From NCBI RefSeq assembly GCF_003674065.1, contig NZ_RDBE01000010.1:1-59627 (forward strand): DNA of 59,627 nucleotides. Reading direction: 5' to 3'. Source of the stretch: Nocardioides mangrovicus (GTDB lineage Bacteria; Actinomycetota; Actinomycetes; Propionibacteriales; Nocardioidaceae). Below the pieces are notes generated by a model that worked only from the letters and a program-made list of their open reading frames with translations, was not told the origin of the DNA and did no database searches. Of this stretch, positions 1 through 8,210 are shown piece by piece. Both the position numbers and the translations under genes were made by a program. Positions within the stretch are counted from its first letter, which is position 1. Every line of letters starts with the position of its first letter.

Positions 1-1
1 G

Positions 2-43
2 GTCGTCCGCGTCGACGGCGGCATCCGGATGCCGCCCAAGTAG
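2..43 (+). CDS. C-terminal end of an SDR-type gene (5' part outside the window)
   Basis: Frame 2 reads VVRVDGGIRMPPK and then TAG. V-DGG close to the C-terminus is the usual end of classical short-chain dehydrogenases, as in several complete SDRs in this window. Only 13 residues are visible, so the call rests on that motif alone. If correct, the catabolic cluster continues to the left of the window. Confidence 0.45.
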   Translation, partial: VVRVDGGIRMPPK

Positions 44-66
44 GAGGTTCAGCCGCCTCATCGGTG

Positions 67-88
67 TAAAGTTAATGAGGAATTGACC
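67..88. promoter_or_regulatory. Possible operator/promoter upstream of the GntR gene
   Basis: An AT-rich stretch sits about 25-45 nt before the GntR start. It contains an imperfect inverted repeat, GTTAAT-N5-ATTGAC (about 71-87; 5 of 6 arm positions pair). It does not clearly match the element shared by the other island promoters, though both are AT-rich. It could be an autoregulatory site for the FCD regulator. Confidence 0.3.
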
Positions 89-111
89 CCTGATAGACGA
101 AGGCTGAGGCG

Positions 112-993
112 ATGGTAGACGGAGTCGACCTTCCACGACGCGCTCGCGTGCAGCCGCGCCTCGCCGAGCTCATCGCCTCGGAGCTACGCGAGCAGATCCT
201 CAACGGCGTCCACAGCACCGGCATCCTCCCCAAGCAGGACGCTCTGGTCGCGACTTTCGGCGTGAGCGCGCCGCCGCTGCGCGAGGCGTTGCGCATCCTC
301 GAGGGCGAGGGGTTGATCACCGTGCGTCGCGGCAAGGCCGGTGGCGCCCTGATCCACAAGCCCGACGGTGGGTCCGTCTCCCACGCGGTGGGCATGGCGC
401 TGCAGGGCGACCAGATCCATCTGCGCGACCTGGGCAGCTCGATCTTGATGTTCGAGCCGATGTGCGCCCTGATGTGCTCGAGCGACGAGAACGTGCGCGA
501 GTCGCTGCGGCCGGTGGTGGAGCAGAACCTCGAGCGCACGGAGGCGGCGATCGGCGACGGTCCCACGTTCACCCACGAGGCGCGCCTCTTCCACGACATC
601 GTGGTGGCGCAGACCCCCAACGCCACGACGCGGCTGCTGGTGCGCAGCCTGGTGGCCATCTGGTCGGCCCAGGAGGAGACCTGGGCTCATGAGGCGGCCG
701 ACCTGGGCAAGTACCCCACCGAGGCGCTGCAGAAGGAGGTCCTCGGCGCCCACAAGAAGATCGCCGAGAAGATCATGAAGAGCGAGTCCGCGGCAGCGGA
801 GCGCTATGCACGCAGTCATCTCGAGGCGTCCCAGCAGAGCATGCTGCAGCTCTTCGGCGACCGCGTCGTGGACGCCTCGTCGGCCCGAGCGGTTCGCGGC
901 CTGCGCGACGAGACGGCCCGGCAGTCCGAGAGCAGCCGGCTCTACGCCGGCGTCGACGTCCCGATCACGCGGACCTGGGTCAGCTCGCTCTGA
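112..993 (+). CDS. GntR-family (FadR/FCD) transcriptional regulator
   Basis: A 293-residue protein of normal length for the FadR subgroup. The N-terminal winged helix covers about residues 15-85: residues PKQDALVATFGVS and PPLREALRILEGEGLI form the helix-turn-helix, followed by the wing (TVRRGKAGGALI). An alpha-helical FCD ligand-binding domain follows at about 105-250. FCD regulators usually sense carboxylates or acyl-CoAs and release DNA on binding. The gene lies at the left end of the catabolic island, convergent with the acyl-CoA dehydrogenase operon at 1019-3926. I infer that it is one of two candidates for control of the shared operator found through the island. The ligand cannot be read from sequence. 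Confidence 0.9.
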   Translation: MVDGVDLPRRARVQPRLAELIASELREQILNGVHSTGILPKQDALVATFGVSAPPLREALRILEGEGLITVRRGKAGGALIHKPDGGSVSHAVGMALQGDQIHLRDLGSSILMFEPMCALMCSSDENVRESLRPVVEQNLERTEAAIGDGPTFTHEARLFHDIVVAQTPNATTRLLVRSLVAIWSAQEETWAHEAADLGKYPTEALQKEVLGAHKKIAEKIMKSESAAAERYARSHLEASQQSMLQLFGDRVVDASSARAVRGLRDETARQSESSRLYAGVDVPITRTWVSSL

Positions 994-1018
994 GTCGGCT
1001 CCGACCCGCGGCCGCGCC

Positions 1019-2140
1019 TCATCGTGGCATCCCCAGCACCCGCTGGGCGATGATGTTGAGCTGGATCTGCTCGGCGCCCCCGTAGATCGACGCCGCCCTC
1101 GCGTAGACATAGCGCTGCAGCCACGGCGCATCGCCCGGCTCTAGTAGCACGGACGCCCCGAGGAGGTCGACGGCGGTTCGATGCAGCGCCTGGTCCACGT
1201 CGGTCATCAGCAGCTTGTCCACCGACATCTCGGGCCCGGGCAGGACGTCCCCGCTGTCGCGCTCGGTGAGCCGGCGGCGCACGTGCTGGCTCAGGATCCG
1301 GTAGCGCACCTCGAGATCAGCGACCCGACGACGCGTGCTGGCGTCCTGGTGGACGCGGTCACCGAGCAGGCCCCGCAGCTCACGGAGGGCCGCGCCGAAC
1401 TTGGAGAGGTAGCCGACGTCGGCCGCGCCCCGCTCGTAGGCGACGGTCATCATCGCGATCGGCCACCCGTCACCCTCGACGCCGATCCGGTTCTCCTCAG
1501 CCACCTCCACGCCGTCGAAGAACATCTCGCAGAACTCCGACTCGCCGGTCGCAGCGATGATCGGGCGCACCTCGATACCCGGGGAGTCCATCGAGACGAC
1601 GAATGCCGAGACGCCCTTGTGACGTCCACCGGGCTCGCCGGTGCGAGCCAGCAGGATCGCGTAGTCGGCGTACTCGGCGAAGCTGGTCCACACCTTCTGC
1701 CCGCTGATGCGGTACGACGAGCCGTCCTTCACCGCGCGGGTCGACAGGTTCGCCAGGTCCGAGCCCGCGCCTGGTTCGCTGAACCCCTGGCACCAGTAGT
1801 CCTCGCCGCTGAGCAGCCGCGGAAGGAACCGCTTGCGCTGCTCCTCGGTCCCCCACTGCAAGAACGCCCGGCCCATGTACCCGATGCGCGGAGCGTCGGG
1901 GGCACCACTCGCGCCGATCTCCTCGTTGAGTACGACGTCGTAGGCGTTGCTCAATCCGCGGCCGCCGTACTCCTCGGGCCAAGAGAGCCCCACCCAGCCA
2001 CCTTGGAAGAGCACCTGGTGCCAACGCTTGAGGAACAACGCCGGGCTCTCGTCCTCCTCGCGCTCGATGACGTGCTCACGAAGCCAGGAGCGCAGCCCAC
2101 TGCGAAACTGCGCCAGCTCCTCGTTGTCGCTGAAGTCCAT
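1019..2140 (-). CDS. Acyl-CoA dehydrogenase, larger subunit-type (pair 1)
   Basis: A 373-residue FAD-dependent acyl-CoA dehydrogenase. Flavin and substrate motifs are WCQGFSEPGAGSDLA (about 117-130) and GQKVWTS (147-153). The C-terminus IYGGAEQIQLN has no Glu at the YEG position used as catalytic base in medium-chain enzymes, so the base must lie elsewhere or on a partner. The ATG at 2140 overlaps the stop of the upstream gene as TGATG, which fixes the start. The adjacent gene encodes a shorter dehydrogenase. Such neighbouring pairs form alpha2beta2 enzymes in actinobacterial steroid side-chain catabolism, and I infer the same here. Likely role: alpha,beta-desaturation of a bulky acyl-CoA. 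Confidence 0.9.
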   Translation of the reverse strand: MDFSDNEELAQFRSGLRSWLREHVIEREEDESPALFLKRWHQVLFQGGWVGLSWPEEYGGRGLSNAYDVVLNEEIGASGAPDAPRIGYMGRAFLQWGTEEQRKRFLPRLLSGEDYWCQGFSEPGAGSDLANLSTRAVKDGSSYRISGQKVWTSFAEYADYAILLARTGEPGGRHKGVSAFVVSMDSPGIEVRPIIAATGESEFCEMFFDGVEVAEENRIGVEGDGWPIAMMTVAYERGAADVGYLSKFGAALRELRGLLGDRVHQDASTRRRVADLEVRYRILSQHVRRRLTERDSGDVLPGPEMSVDKLLMTDVDQALHRTAVDLLGASVLLEPGDAPWLQRYVYARAASIYGGAEQIQLNIIAQRVLGMPR

Positions 2141-3120
2141 CAGGCCTCCTCCGCCTCGATCGCCACCAGGAGCTCGGCGCCGGCGGCGTCCGGTGTGCCG
2201 AGGACGAGGGCGTCTAGCAGGGCACGACGCAGGTGGCGATGGGCCCGGAACTCCCACGTGATCGCCACGCCGCCGTACATCTGAACCGCGGCCTCGACGA
2301 CGGCGACACCGGCGCGGCCCGCATAGGCCTTCGCGACCAGTGACGCCTCGTGGTGGTCGCGACCCGCGTCGAGCGACCACGCGCCGTGCAGGAGCGAGCT
2401 GCGGATCGCCTCGACCTCGCTGTAGGCGCGAGCCGCTATGTGCTGGACGGCCTGGAACTTCCCGATCGGCGCCCCGAACTGCACGCGGTCGCCGGCGTAG
2501 CGGACGGCGTCGGCGAGCACCCCGCCGGCGGTGCCCAGCAGGTCCGCGGTGAGCATCAGCCGCGCGAAGGAGTCGAAGCGCTGCCGGCCCTGCTTGTCGA
2601 GCGAGCCGTTCAACGGCTGCGGCCCGCCGGACGGTCTCGCCGAGGGACGGGTGAGGTCCTGCGTCGGCTGGGAGGCGCCCAGGGCGTGGGCCACCAACCG
2701 GTCGCCGTCGAGCGCCACCGCGGTTGCGACCGGGTGGCCGGCATCCCAGGCGACGCCGGTGCCGTCGGTGGACAGCGCGCCGAGGTCCTCGTCGAGCAGC
2801 ACGGTCATCGGCCCCTCCACCTCGACCGCCGCAAGCCTGAGCAGCTCCGCGGACAGCAATGTGCCGAGGAGCGGTGCGCCGCACACGACGGAGGCGAGCT
2901 CCTGGACGACGATCGCGGTCATCGTCGTGTCGGCCAGTGGGGCGCCGTCGTCATCGGCCGAGCGCAGCTCGGCGAAGCCCGACTCTTCCAGTCGCCTCCA
3001 GCAGTCGGCATGGTCGCCATCGATGTCGCACCGCACCGCGATCTCGCGAGCGGTGTCGCGTACCGCCGCCTCCTCCTCGGAGTCGGGTGCAGTCGTGGGC
3101 AGCGTCGCGAGCGTGCTCAT
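2140..3120 (-). CDS. Acyl-CoA dehydrogenase, shorter subunit-type (pair 1)
   Basis: A 326-residue acyl-CoA dehydrogenase-family protein with a divergent N-terminal half. Its C-terminal domain is recognisable: RVQFGAPIGKFQAVQH at about 210-225, then the partner-subunit signature QMYGGVAITWE. That combination is typical of the less conserved half of heteromeric actinobacterial dehydrogenases. ATG 3120 overlaps the stop of the upstream hydratase gene (ATGA), so the three minus-strand genes are translationally coupled. It probably forms a complex with the 1019-2140 product. Which subunit supplies the catalytic base cannot be decided by eye. Confidence 0.85.
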   Translation of the reverse strand: MSTLATLPTTAPDSEEEAAVRDTAREIAVRCDIDGDHADCWRRLEESGFAELRSADDDGAPLADTTMTAIVVQELASVVCGAPLLGTLLSAELLRLAAVEVEGPMTVLLDEDLGALSTDGTGVAWDAGHPVATAVALDGDRLVAHALGASQPTQDLTRPSARPSGGPQPLNGSLDKQGRQRFDSFARLMLTADLLGTAGGVLADAVRYAGDRVQFGAPIGKFQAVQHIAARAYSEVEAIRSSLLHGAWSLDAGRDHHEASLVAKAYAGRAGVAVVEAAVQMYGGVAITWEFRAHRHLRRALLDALVLGTPDAAGAELLVAIEAEEA

Positions 3121-3926
3121 CGCAGCTCCCAGTCCTTCACCTTGGCCGCGGCTCGATCGAGCCCGGTCGCGCCGATCGGGTTGCCGACCTGGGTGTAGAG
3201 CAGGGCGCCGGCCATGGCCTGCTCGCGCCCCAGGTCGCGCGAGCGCCAGAGCGCCTTCACGGTGCCCTCCACGGCCGCCCGTGGCTGCGTGGCGATCCGC
3301 GCGGCCAGATGATGGGCACGATCCAGGAGGACACCGTCGTCGACCACCTCGTTGACCAGGCCGCAGCTGCGAGCGGTCTCTGCGCTCATCCGCTCGTGCA
3401 GGCCCATGACCGCCATCCGCACCACCTCGGCGTAGGGCATCCGGTAGGACAGGCTGATCGGTTCGAGAGCGGCGACCATGCCGTAGGTGACGTGCGGGTC
3501 GAAGAACGTGCTGCCCGGGGTCGCCAACACCAGGTCGCACTCGCCGATCCAGTAGAAGGCGCCGCCCGCGCACATGCCGCGCACGGCGGCGATCACCGGC
3601 TTCCAGACCTCGTTCGACTTGGGGCCGAGCTGGCGGCCAGGGTCCTCGGTCTCCCCCCAGGGGTCGTCGAGGCGCACCCAGGGCGAGTCGTTGCCGTCGG
3701 CGCGCTCGGTGACATCGAGCCCGGTCGAGAAAGCCCGGTCCCCCGCGCTGGCCAGCACGATGGCGCCGACAGAGGCGTCGGCCCGCAGCTCGGACCAGAC
3801 ATCCGCGAAATCGCGACGCATCTGCTCGTTGAACGAGTTGAGCTTGCCGGGGCGGTTGATAGTCACCGTGGCGACGCCGTCTTCGAACCTGTCCACGACC
3901 ACCGTGTCGTACCTAGTCTCGGCCAT
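3117..3926 (-). CDS. Enoyl-CoA hydratase/isomerase family protein (atypical active site)
   Basis: A 269-residue crotonase-fold protein. The oxyanion-hole segments are AFSTGLDV and GMCAGGAFYW. The usual PE motif carrying catalytic Glu144 is replaced by FFDPHV, so simple hydration is doubtful. The family also includes isomerases, hydrolases and ring-opening C-C hydrolases. ATG 3926 is chosen over the longer frame to 3959 because a GGAG-type site (GAGCTGGAGC) lies just upstream. It is the first gene of a minus-strand operon with the pair 1 dehydrogenases. The shared AT-rich operator lies in its promoter, divergent from the SDR gene at 4040. Confidence 0.85.
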   Translation of the reverse strand: MAETRYDTVVVDRFEDGVATVTINRPGKLNSFNEQMRRDFADVWSELRADASVGAIVLASAGDRAFSTGLDVTERADGNDSPWVRLDDPWGETEDPGRQLGPKSNEVWKPVIAAVRGMCAGGAFYWIGECDLVLATPGSTFFDPHVTYGMVAALEPISLSYRMPYAEVVRMAVMGLHERMSAETARSCGLVNEVVDDGVLLDRAHHLAARIATQPRAAVEGTVKALWRSRDLGREQAMAGALLYTQVGNPIGATGLDRAAAKVKDWELR

Positions 3927-3974
3927 GCTGCTCCAGCTCTTCGGATGACCCGACCTCACGGTCGCTACACATGC

Positions 3975-4001
3975 TATCTTTACAACAAATACAAGGATAA
4001 A
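3975..4001. promoter_or_regulatory. Island operator, copy 1 (divergent promoter)
   Basis: An AT-rich element lies in the 113-nt gap between the divergent hydratase (minus) and SDR (plus) genes. It contains an imperfect inverted repeat, TATCTTTACA (3975-3984) and TACAAGGATA (3990-3999). On the minus strand it reads TTTATCCTTGTA...TTGTTGTAAAG, which aligns with the copy at 37494-37516 with one extra base. Its placement suits control of both operons by one repressor. Confidence 0.6.
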
Positions 4002-4039
4002 GCCAGCGTGGTGCTGGTGAGGTGGAGGCCGCGGAACCG

Positions 4040-4807
4040 ATGACCATCCCCGCTGACGCGTTCTCTCTCGTCGATCGCAGCATCCTCCTCACCGGAGCGA
4101 CCGCGGGACTCGGCCGGCGCTTCGCCGAGGTGCTCGGTGCCGCGGGCGCGCGAGTCGGCGTCGTGGGCCGCCGGGGTGACCTGCTCGAGGAGCTCGCGCA
4201 CGACAACCCCGGCTGCGTGCCCCTTCCCGCTGATCTCTCCGACACTGCCTCGCTCGGCGGGCTCGTCGAGCGTGCAGTGGCCGAGCTGGGACCCATCGAC
4301 GTGCTGGTCAACAACGCGGCGTACATCGCTGGCGGGGTGCGCGCCGAGGACGAGACACCCGAGCAGGTCCTGGAGACTCTGGCGGTCAACCTGATCGCGC
4401 CGATCGCCCTGTCGCAGGCCGTCTACCCGTCGATGAAGGAGCGCGGCCGCGGGGTGATCCTCAACGTCACCTCGATCGTAGCCAGAGCCGGCATCGCCCG
4501 CTTCCCGCAGGCGACGTACGCGGCGTCGAAGGGAGGACTGGAGGCGATCACGCGCGAGTGGGCGGCTCAGTGGAGCCCCCACGGCGTACGGGTCAACGCG
4601 CTCGTGCCGGGGTTCTTCGAGAGCGAGATGACCAGCGGGGTCATCCACCACCCGAAGATCCAGGGGTGGATCCTCGCCAACACCCTGATCCCGCGCCACG
4701 GTCGGCCCGACGACTTCGACGGTGCCCTGCTCTACCTGTGCAGCGACGCCTCGTCGTACGTCACCGGCCAGACCCTGGTCGTCGACGGCGGCTGGACGGC
4801 GCGCTGA
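4040..4807 (+). CDS. SDR family NAD(P)-dependent oxidoreductase
   Basis: A 255-residue classical short-chain dehydrogenase. It has the Rossmann motif TGATAGLG (residues about 17-24), a variant NNAAYIAG, the catalytic YAASK and the C-terminal VDGGWTAR. ATG 4040 is preferred over an in-frame GTG at 4022 because GGTGGAGG lies 12 nt upstream. It overlaps the following flavoprotein gene as TGATG, giving a two-gene operon. SDR plus nitronate-monooxygenase-like protein recalls the IpdF/IpdC pair of steroid C/D-ring catabolism. That link is an analogy from gene content, not shown by sequence. Confidence 0.88.
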   Translation: MTIPADAFSLVDRSILLTGATAGLGRRFAEVLGAAGARVGVVGRRGDLLEELAHDNPGCVPLPADLSDTASLGGLVERAVAELGPIDVLVNNAAYIAGGVRAEDETPEQVLETLAVNLIAPIALSQAVYPSMKERGRGVILNVTSIVARAGIARFPQATYAASKGGLEAITREWAAQWSPHGVRVNALVPGFFESEMTSGVIHHPKIQGWILANTLIPRHGRPDDFDGALLYLCSDASSYVTGQTLVVDGGWTAR

Positions 4808-5784
4808 TGATCCGCACGCCGTTCACAGCCCTGTTCGGCGTCCAGCACCCCGTGGTGTGCGGCGGGATGACCGGTTACGGCACGGCGCCGCTGATCGGCG
4901 CTGTCGCCGAGGCAGGGGCCCTGGGCATGCTCACCGCGCTGACGCAACCCAGCCCCGAGGCGCTGGCCCGCGAGATCGAGCGCACCCGGTCGCTCACCGA
5001 CAAGCCGTTCGGCGTGAACCTCACGATCCTGCCCACCATCCACGAGGTGCCCTACGCCGAGTACCGCGCGGTCGTCGTCGAGTCCGGCATCACCGTCGTC
5101 GAGACGGCGGGCTCGAGCCCGGTCCCGCACCTGCCCCACCTCAAGGCCGCCGGCGTACGCGTCATCCATAAGGCGACCAGCGTGCGTCACGCCCTGGCCG
5201 CCGAGCGTGCCGGCGTCGACGCCGTCAGCATCGACGGGTTCGAGTGCGCCGGGCACCCGGGCCCGGACGACGTCCCCGGCCTCGTCCTGATCCCGGCCGC
5301 TGTCCGCGCGCTGAGCATCCCCGTCATCGCCTCGGGTGGGTTCGCCACCGGCTCCGGGATGGCCGCCGCGCTGGCGCTCGGCGCCGACGCGGTCAACATG
5401 GGCACCCGCTTCATCGCCACCGAGGAGGCCCCGGTCCACCCCCGCGTCAAGGACCGGGTCGTGGCCTCCTCCGAGACCGACACCGTGGTCATCTTCCGGC
5501 CGTTCCGTAACACCGCTCGCGTGGTGCGCAACGCGATCGCGGAGAAGATCGCCACCATCGAGGCCCGACCCGGTGCGACCTTCGCCGACGTCGCCGAGCT
5601 GGCTGCCGGTGCACGCGGGCGGCAGAACGTGCTCGTGGAGGGCGACGTCGACGGTGGGCTGATGTGGGCCGGCCAGGCGATGGGGCTCATCGACTCGGTC
5701 GCGCCCGTGCGCGAGGTGGTCGCGACGATCATGGCCGACGCCGAGGAGCTCCTCGGCCGCCGGCTCCCCGGTCTGCTGGCTTAG
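4807..5784 (+). CDS. Nitronate monooxygenase / 2-nitropropane dioxygenase-like flavoprotein
   Basis: A 325-residue FMN-dependent TIM-barrel protein. It has the N-terminal GGMTGYGTAPLIGAVAEAGALG segment split around the flavin site, the family segment DGFECAGHPG (about 139-148), and the phosphate-binding ASGGFATGSGMAAALALGA (about 176-194) followed by VNMGTRF. Family members oxidise nitronates, but several are really flavin reductases. IpdC of steroid catabolism carries the same annotation. In this CoA-rich context a role on a cyclic enoyl- or keto-acyl-CoA is more likely than nitronate oxidation; this is inference. Its TAG stop overlaps the convergent ligase stop. Confidence 0.85.
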   Translation: MIRTPFTALFGVQHPVVCGGMTGYGTAPLIGAVAEAGALGMLTALTQPSPEALAREIERTRSLTDKPFGVNLTILPTIHEVPYAEYRAVVVESGITVVETAGSSPVPHLPHLKAAGVRVIHKATSVRHALAAERAGVDAVSIDGFECAGHPGPDDVPGLVLIPAAVRALSIPVIASGGFATGSGMAAALALGADAVNMGTRFIATEEAPVHPRVKDRVVASSETDTVVIFRPFRNTARVVRNAIAEKIATIEARPGATFADVAELAAGARGRQNVLVEGDVDGGLMWAGQAMGLIDSVAPVREVVATIMADAEELLGRRLPGLLA

Positions 5785-7244
5785 CGCTGCAGCTCGGCGC
5801 GCAGCTCGCGGCGCAGCAGCTTGCCGGTCTCGGAGTACGGCAGATCCTCGCGTACGTGCACGACCTCGGGCGCCCGCGAGGAGCGCAGGCGCGAGCGCAC
5901 GAAGTCACGTACGTCGTCGACGTCGAGCTCCGTGCCGACGGTGGGGACGACGAACGCCGCGACGGTCTCACCCCACTCCTCCGACGGCATTCCGACGACC
6001 GCGACCTCGGCGACACCCGGGTGCTGGAGCAGCACGTCCTCGATCTCACCGGGGCTCAGGTTCTCGCCGCCGCGGACGATCACGTCGTCGGCGCGGCCGT
6101 CGATGAACAGGTAGCCGGCAGCGTCGAGGTAACCGTGGTCGTTGGTGCGGAACCAGCCCTCGGCGTCCTTGGCGTCGTTGCCGTCATACTCGCCGGCCAC
6201 CTGGTCGCCGCGGACGACGATCTCGCCGGTGAGGCCAGGCGCGAGGCGGTGGCCGTGGGCGTCGCGGATCTCGAGATCGACCCCGGGCAGCGCGCGGCCG
6301 ACCGAGCCGAGGCGCGCGGTCACGTCCGGGTGCGTGCCGGACAGCGCCGCGCGGTGGTCCTCGGGGCCGAGCAGCGCGATCGTCGAACTGGTCTCGGTGA
6401 GGCCGTAGGCGTTGACGAAGTCGACGTCGGGCAGCAGCTCGAGCGCTCGGCGCACGACGGGTTGCGGCATGCGGCCGCCGCCGTAGCTGAGGTGACGCAG
6501 GTGCGGGAGCCTGGTGCCGGAGCCCTCCAGGACATCGAGGATGCGGGCCAGCATCGTCGGCACGATCATCGCGTGGGTGATCTCCTCCTCCCGTGCGATC
6601 CGCACCCACTCCGCGGCCTCGAACGCAGGCAGATAGACCATCCGGCGACCGAGGTAGACGTTGCTGAGCACCGCCGCCATCCCGGCGATGTGGTAGGGCG
6701 GCACGCTGACCAGCGCGGCCTCGCCCTCGTCCGCCGCGAGGAACTCCGTGGTGGAGATGACGTAGGACGTCAGGTTGGTGTGCCGCAGCAGCACCGTCTT
6801 GGGATCACCGCTGGTGCCGCTGGTGAACAGCGCGATCGCGACGCCGGCGGAATCGACGACGGGCAGCTCGGCCCCAGGCCTGCCTGCCGTGAGCGGGGCG
6901 AGGCCGTCGATGCCGGCGATCCTCGCCGCGGTGCGCTCGTCGGCGACGACGGCCGCCGGGGTGCACCGCTGCACAACCGATCTCAGCCGGTCGTCGGCGA
7001 GGCGGTAGTTGACGGCCGTGAACACGGCGCCGGCGTAGGCACTGCCGAAGACCAGGCCCGGGAGGTCATCGGTGTTCTCGGCCGCCAGCACGAGACGCTC
7101 GAGCCCTGCGCCCCGCAGGCCGACCGCGACGGCGTGAGCCTGCTCGCGCAGTGCTGCGAAGGTCCTGCCACCACGTCGGGAGCCGACCGCGATGCGGTCA
7201 CCGGCCGTGTCGGCGGCCATGTCGAGCAGCAGGGTCAGGTTCAC
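5781..7244 (-). CDS. Acyl-CoA synthetase (class I adenylate-forming)
   Basis: A 487-residue AMP-binding enzyme that activates a carboxylic acid to its acyl-CoA via an acyl-adenylate. It shows the P-loop-like TSGTSGDPKTVLLRHTN (about 147-163), the YGLTETSS core, GWFRTNDHG and the C-terminal lysine segment ETGKLLRRELRAEL. The GTG start at 7244 overlaps the upstream gene's TGA (GTGA). A longer open frame to 8054 has no homology-like content. It is the last gene of a minus-strand operon behind the pair 2 dehydrogenases. One of three synthetases in the island; the substrate is unknown. Confidence 0.9.
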   Translation of the reverse strand: MNLTLLLDMAADTAGDRIAVGSRRGGRTFAALREQAHAVAVGLRGAGLERLVLAAENTDDLPGLVFGSAYAGAVFTAVNYRLADDRLRSVVQRCTPAAVVADERTAARIAGIDGLAPLTAGRPGAELPVVDSAGVAIALFTSGTSGDPKTVLLRHTNLTSYVISTTEFLAADEGEAALVSVPPYHIAGMAAVLSNVYLGRRMVYLPAFEAAEWVRIAREEEITHAMIVPTMLARILDVLEGSGTRLPHLRHLSYGGGRMPQPVVRRALELLPDVDFVNAYGLTETSSTIALLGPEDHRAALSGTHPDVTARLGSVGRALPGVDLEIRDAHGHRLAPGLTGEIVVRGDQVAGEYDGNDAKDAEGWFRTNDHGYLDAAGYLFIDGRADDVIVRGGENLSPGEIEDVLLQHPGVAEVAVVGMPSEEWGETVAAFVVPTVGTELDVDDVRDFVRSRLRSSRAPEVVHVREDLPYSETGKLLRRELRAELQR

Positions 7245-8203
7245 GGCAGGACGGCCTCGGCGGTGTTGAGCAGCCCATCGCCGTAGAGACCGGTGAAGGG
7301 CGTGTCGGCCATCGCCTCGAGCAGTCGGGCCCGCGTCTGCGACCGGCCCCACGGCAGGCGGCGCATGGCCTGGCCGTGCCGGGAGAGCCACGAAAGGTCG
7401 ACCTCGTCGCAGAAGCCCATCGCTCCGTGCATCTGGTGGCCGGTCCGAAAGACCTCCTCGGCGGTCTCGAGGGCCGCGAGCCGGCACGACAGCACGTCGA
7501 CGGCCGCACCCGGCTGGTCGGTGAGGACCGACCAGAGCGTGTACTTCGCCAGCTCCTCGTAGGCCTGGTAGGACGTCGCGGTGTCGGCCATCCGGAACTG
7601 CAGCGCCTGGAAGGCCGCAAGGGGCTGTCCGAACTGGTGCCGGTCGAGCAGGTGTCGCCGGGTCGCCTCCATCGTGGTGTCCATCATGCCGAGCAGGGTC
7701 CAGCAGGGCAGCACGAGAGCGAGCCGCTCGGCCCGCACGTCCCCCGGTCCCCACTCCCCCAGCTCGACCTCGCTGACCAGGGGCCCGAGCATGGTGCCGA
7801 GCGCTGGCCCGGTGGTGGTGACCGGAGCCCGGTGTCCGGCACCGTCGCAGACCGCCCAGCGCAGACCGGGGGTCAGGCTGGCCAGGTTGACGCGGGCGGG
7901 CCCGCTGGCCACGGCGAGGGCGTCGTAGCCGGCGTCGGGGTCGGCGGCGAGCCGCTCGGCCACCGGGTACGGCAGGGCGACGCGCCCAGCGGCACGACAG
8001 ACCGCGGCGGCGACCTCGCCGTCGTCGGCGTCCGAGGCCGCACACAGGTCCCACAGCCCGAGCTGCTCGAGGACCCGCTCGACCTCGGCGATGTCACCGT
8101 CCTGCTCGGCACGGCGCGCCAGGTCGACGCCACCGGCGTTGCGCAGCGCGATGTCGACCACGCGCGCGAACTCGAGTGCGTCCTGGGTCAGCTGGGTCCT
8201 CAC
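7241..8203 (-). CDS. Acyl-CoA dehydrogenase, shorter subunit-type (pair 2)
   Basis: A 320-residue divergent acyl-CoA dehydrogenase-family protein. Its N-terminal domain is weakly conserved. The C-terminal half shows DRHQFGQPLAAFQALQFRMAD split over about 190-210, and QMHGAMGFCDEVDLSWLSR, the mark of the partner subunit in heteromeric dehydrogenases. Start GTG 8203. It follows the full-length dehydrogenase gene by 7 nt and overlaps the synthetase gene by 4 nt. I infer an alpha2beta2 complex with the 8211-9362 product. Confidence 0.83.
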   Translation of the reverse strand: MRTQLTQDALEFARVVDIALRNAGGVDLARRAEQDGDIAEVERVLEQLGLWDLCAASDADDGEVAAAVCRAAGRVALPYPVAERLAADPDAGYDALAVASGPARVNLASLTPGLRWAVCDGAGHRAPVTTTGPALGTMLGPLVSEVELGEWGPGDVRAERLALVLPCWTLLGMMDTTMEATRRHLLDRHQFGQPLAAFQALQFRMADTATSYQAYEELAKYTLWSVLTDQPGAAVDVLSCRLAALETAEEVFRTGHQMHGAMGFCDEVDLSWLSRHGQAMRRLPWGRSQTRARLLEAMADTPFTGLYGDGLLNTAEAVLP

Positions 8204-8210
8204 GTGGTCC

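Noticed and set aside
1019-2884. The 621-codon frame ending at 1019 as one long dehydrogenase
   Set aside because: The N-terminal 248 codons are low-complexity and antisense-like; ATG 2140 with TGATG coupling gives a normal-length enzyme.
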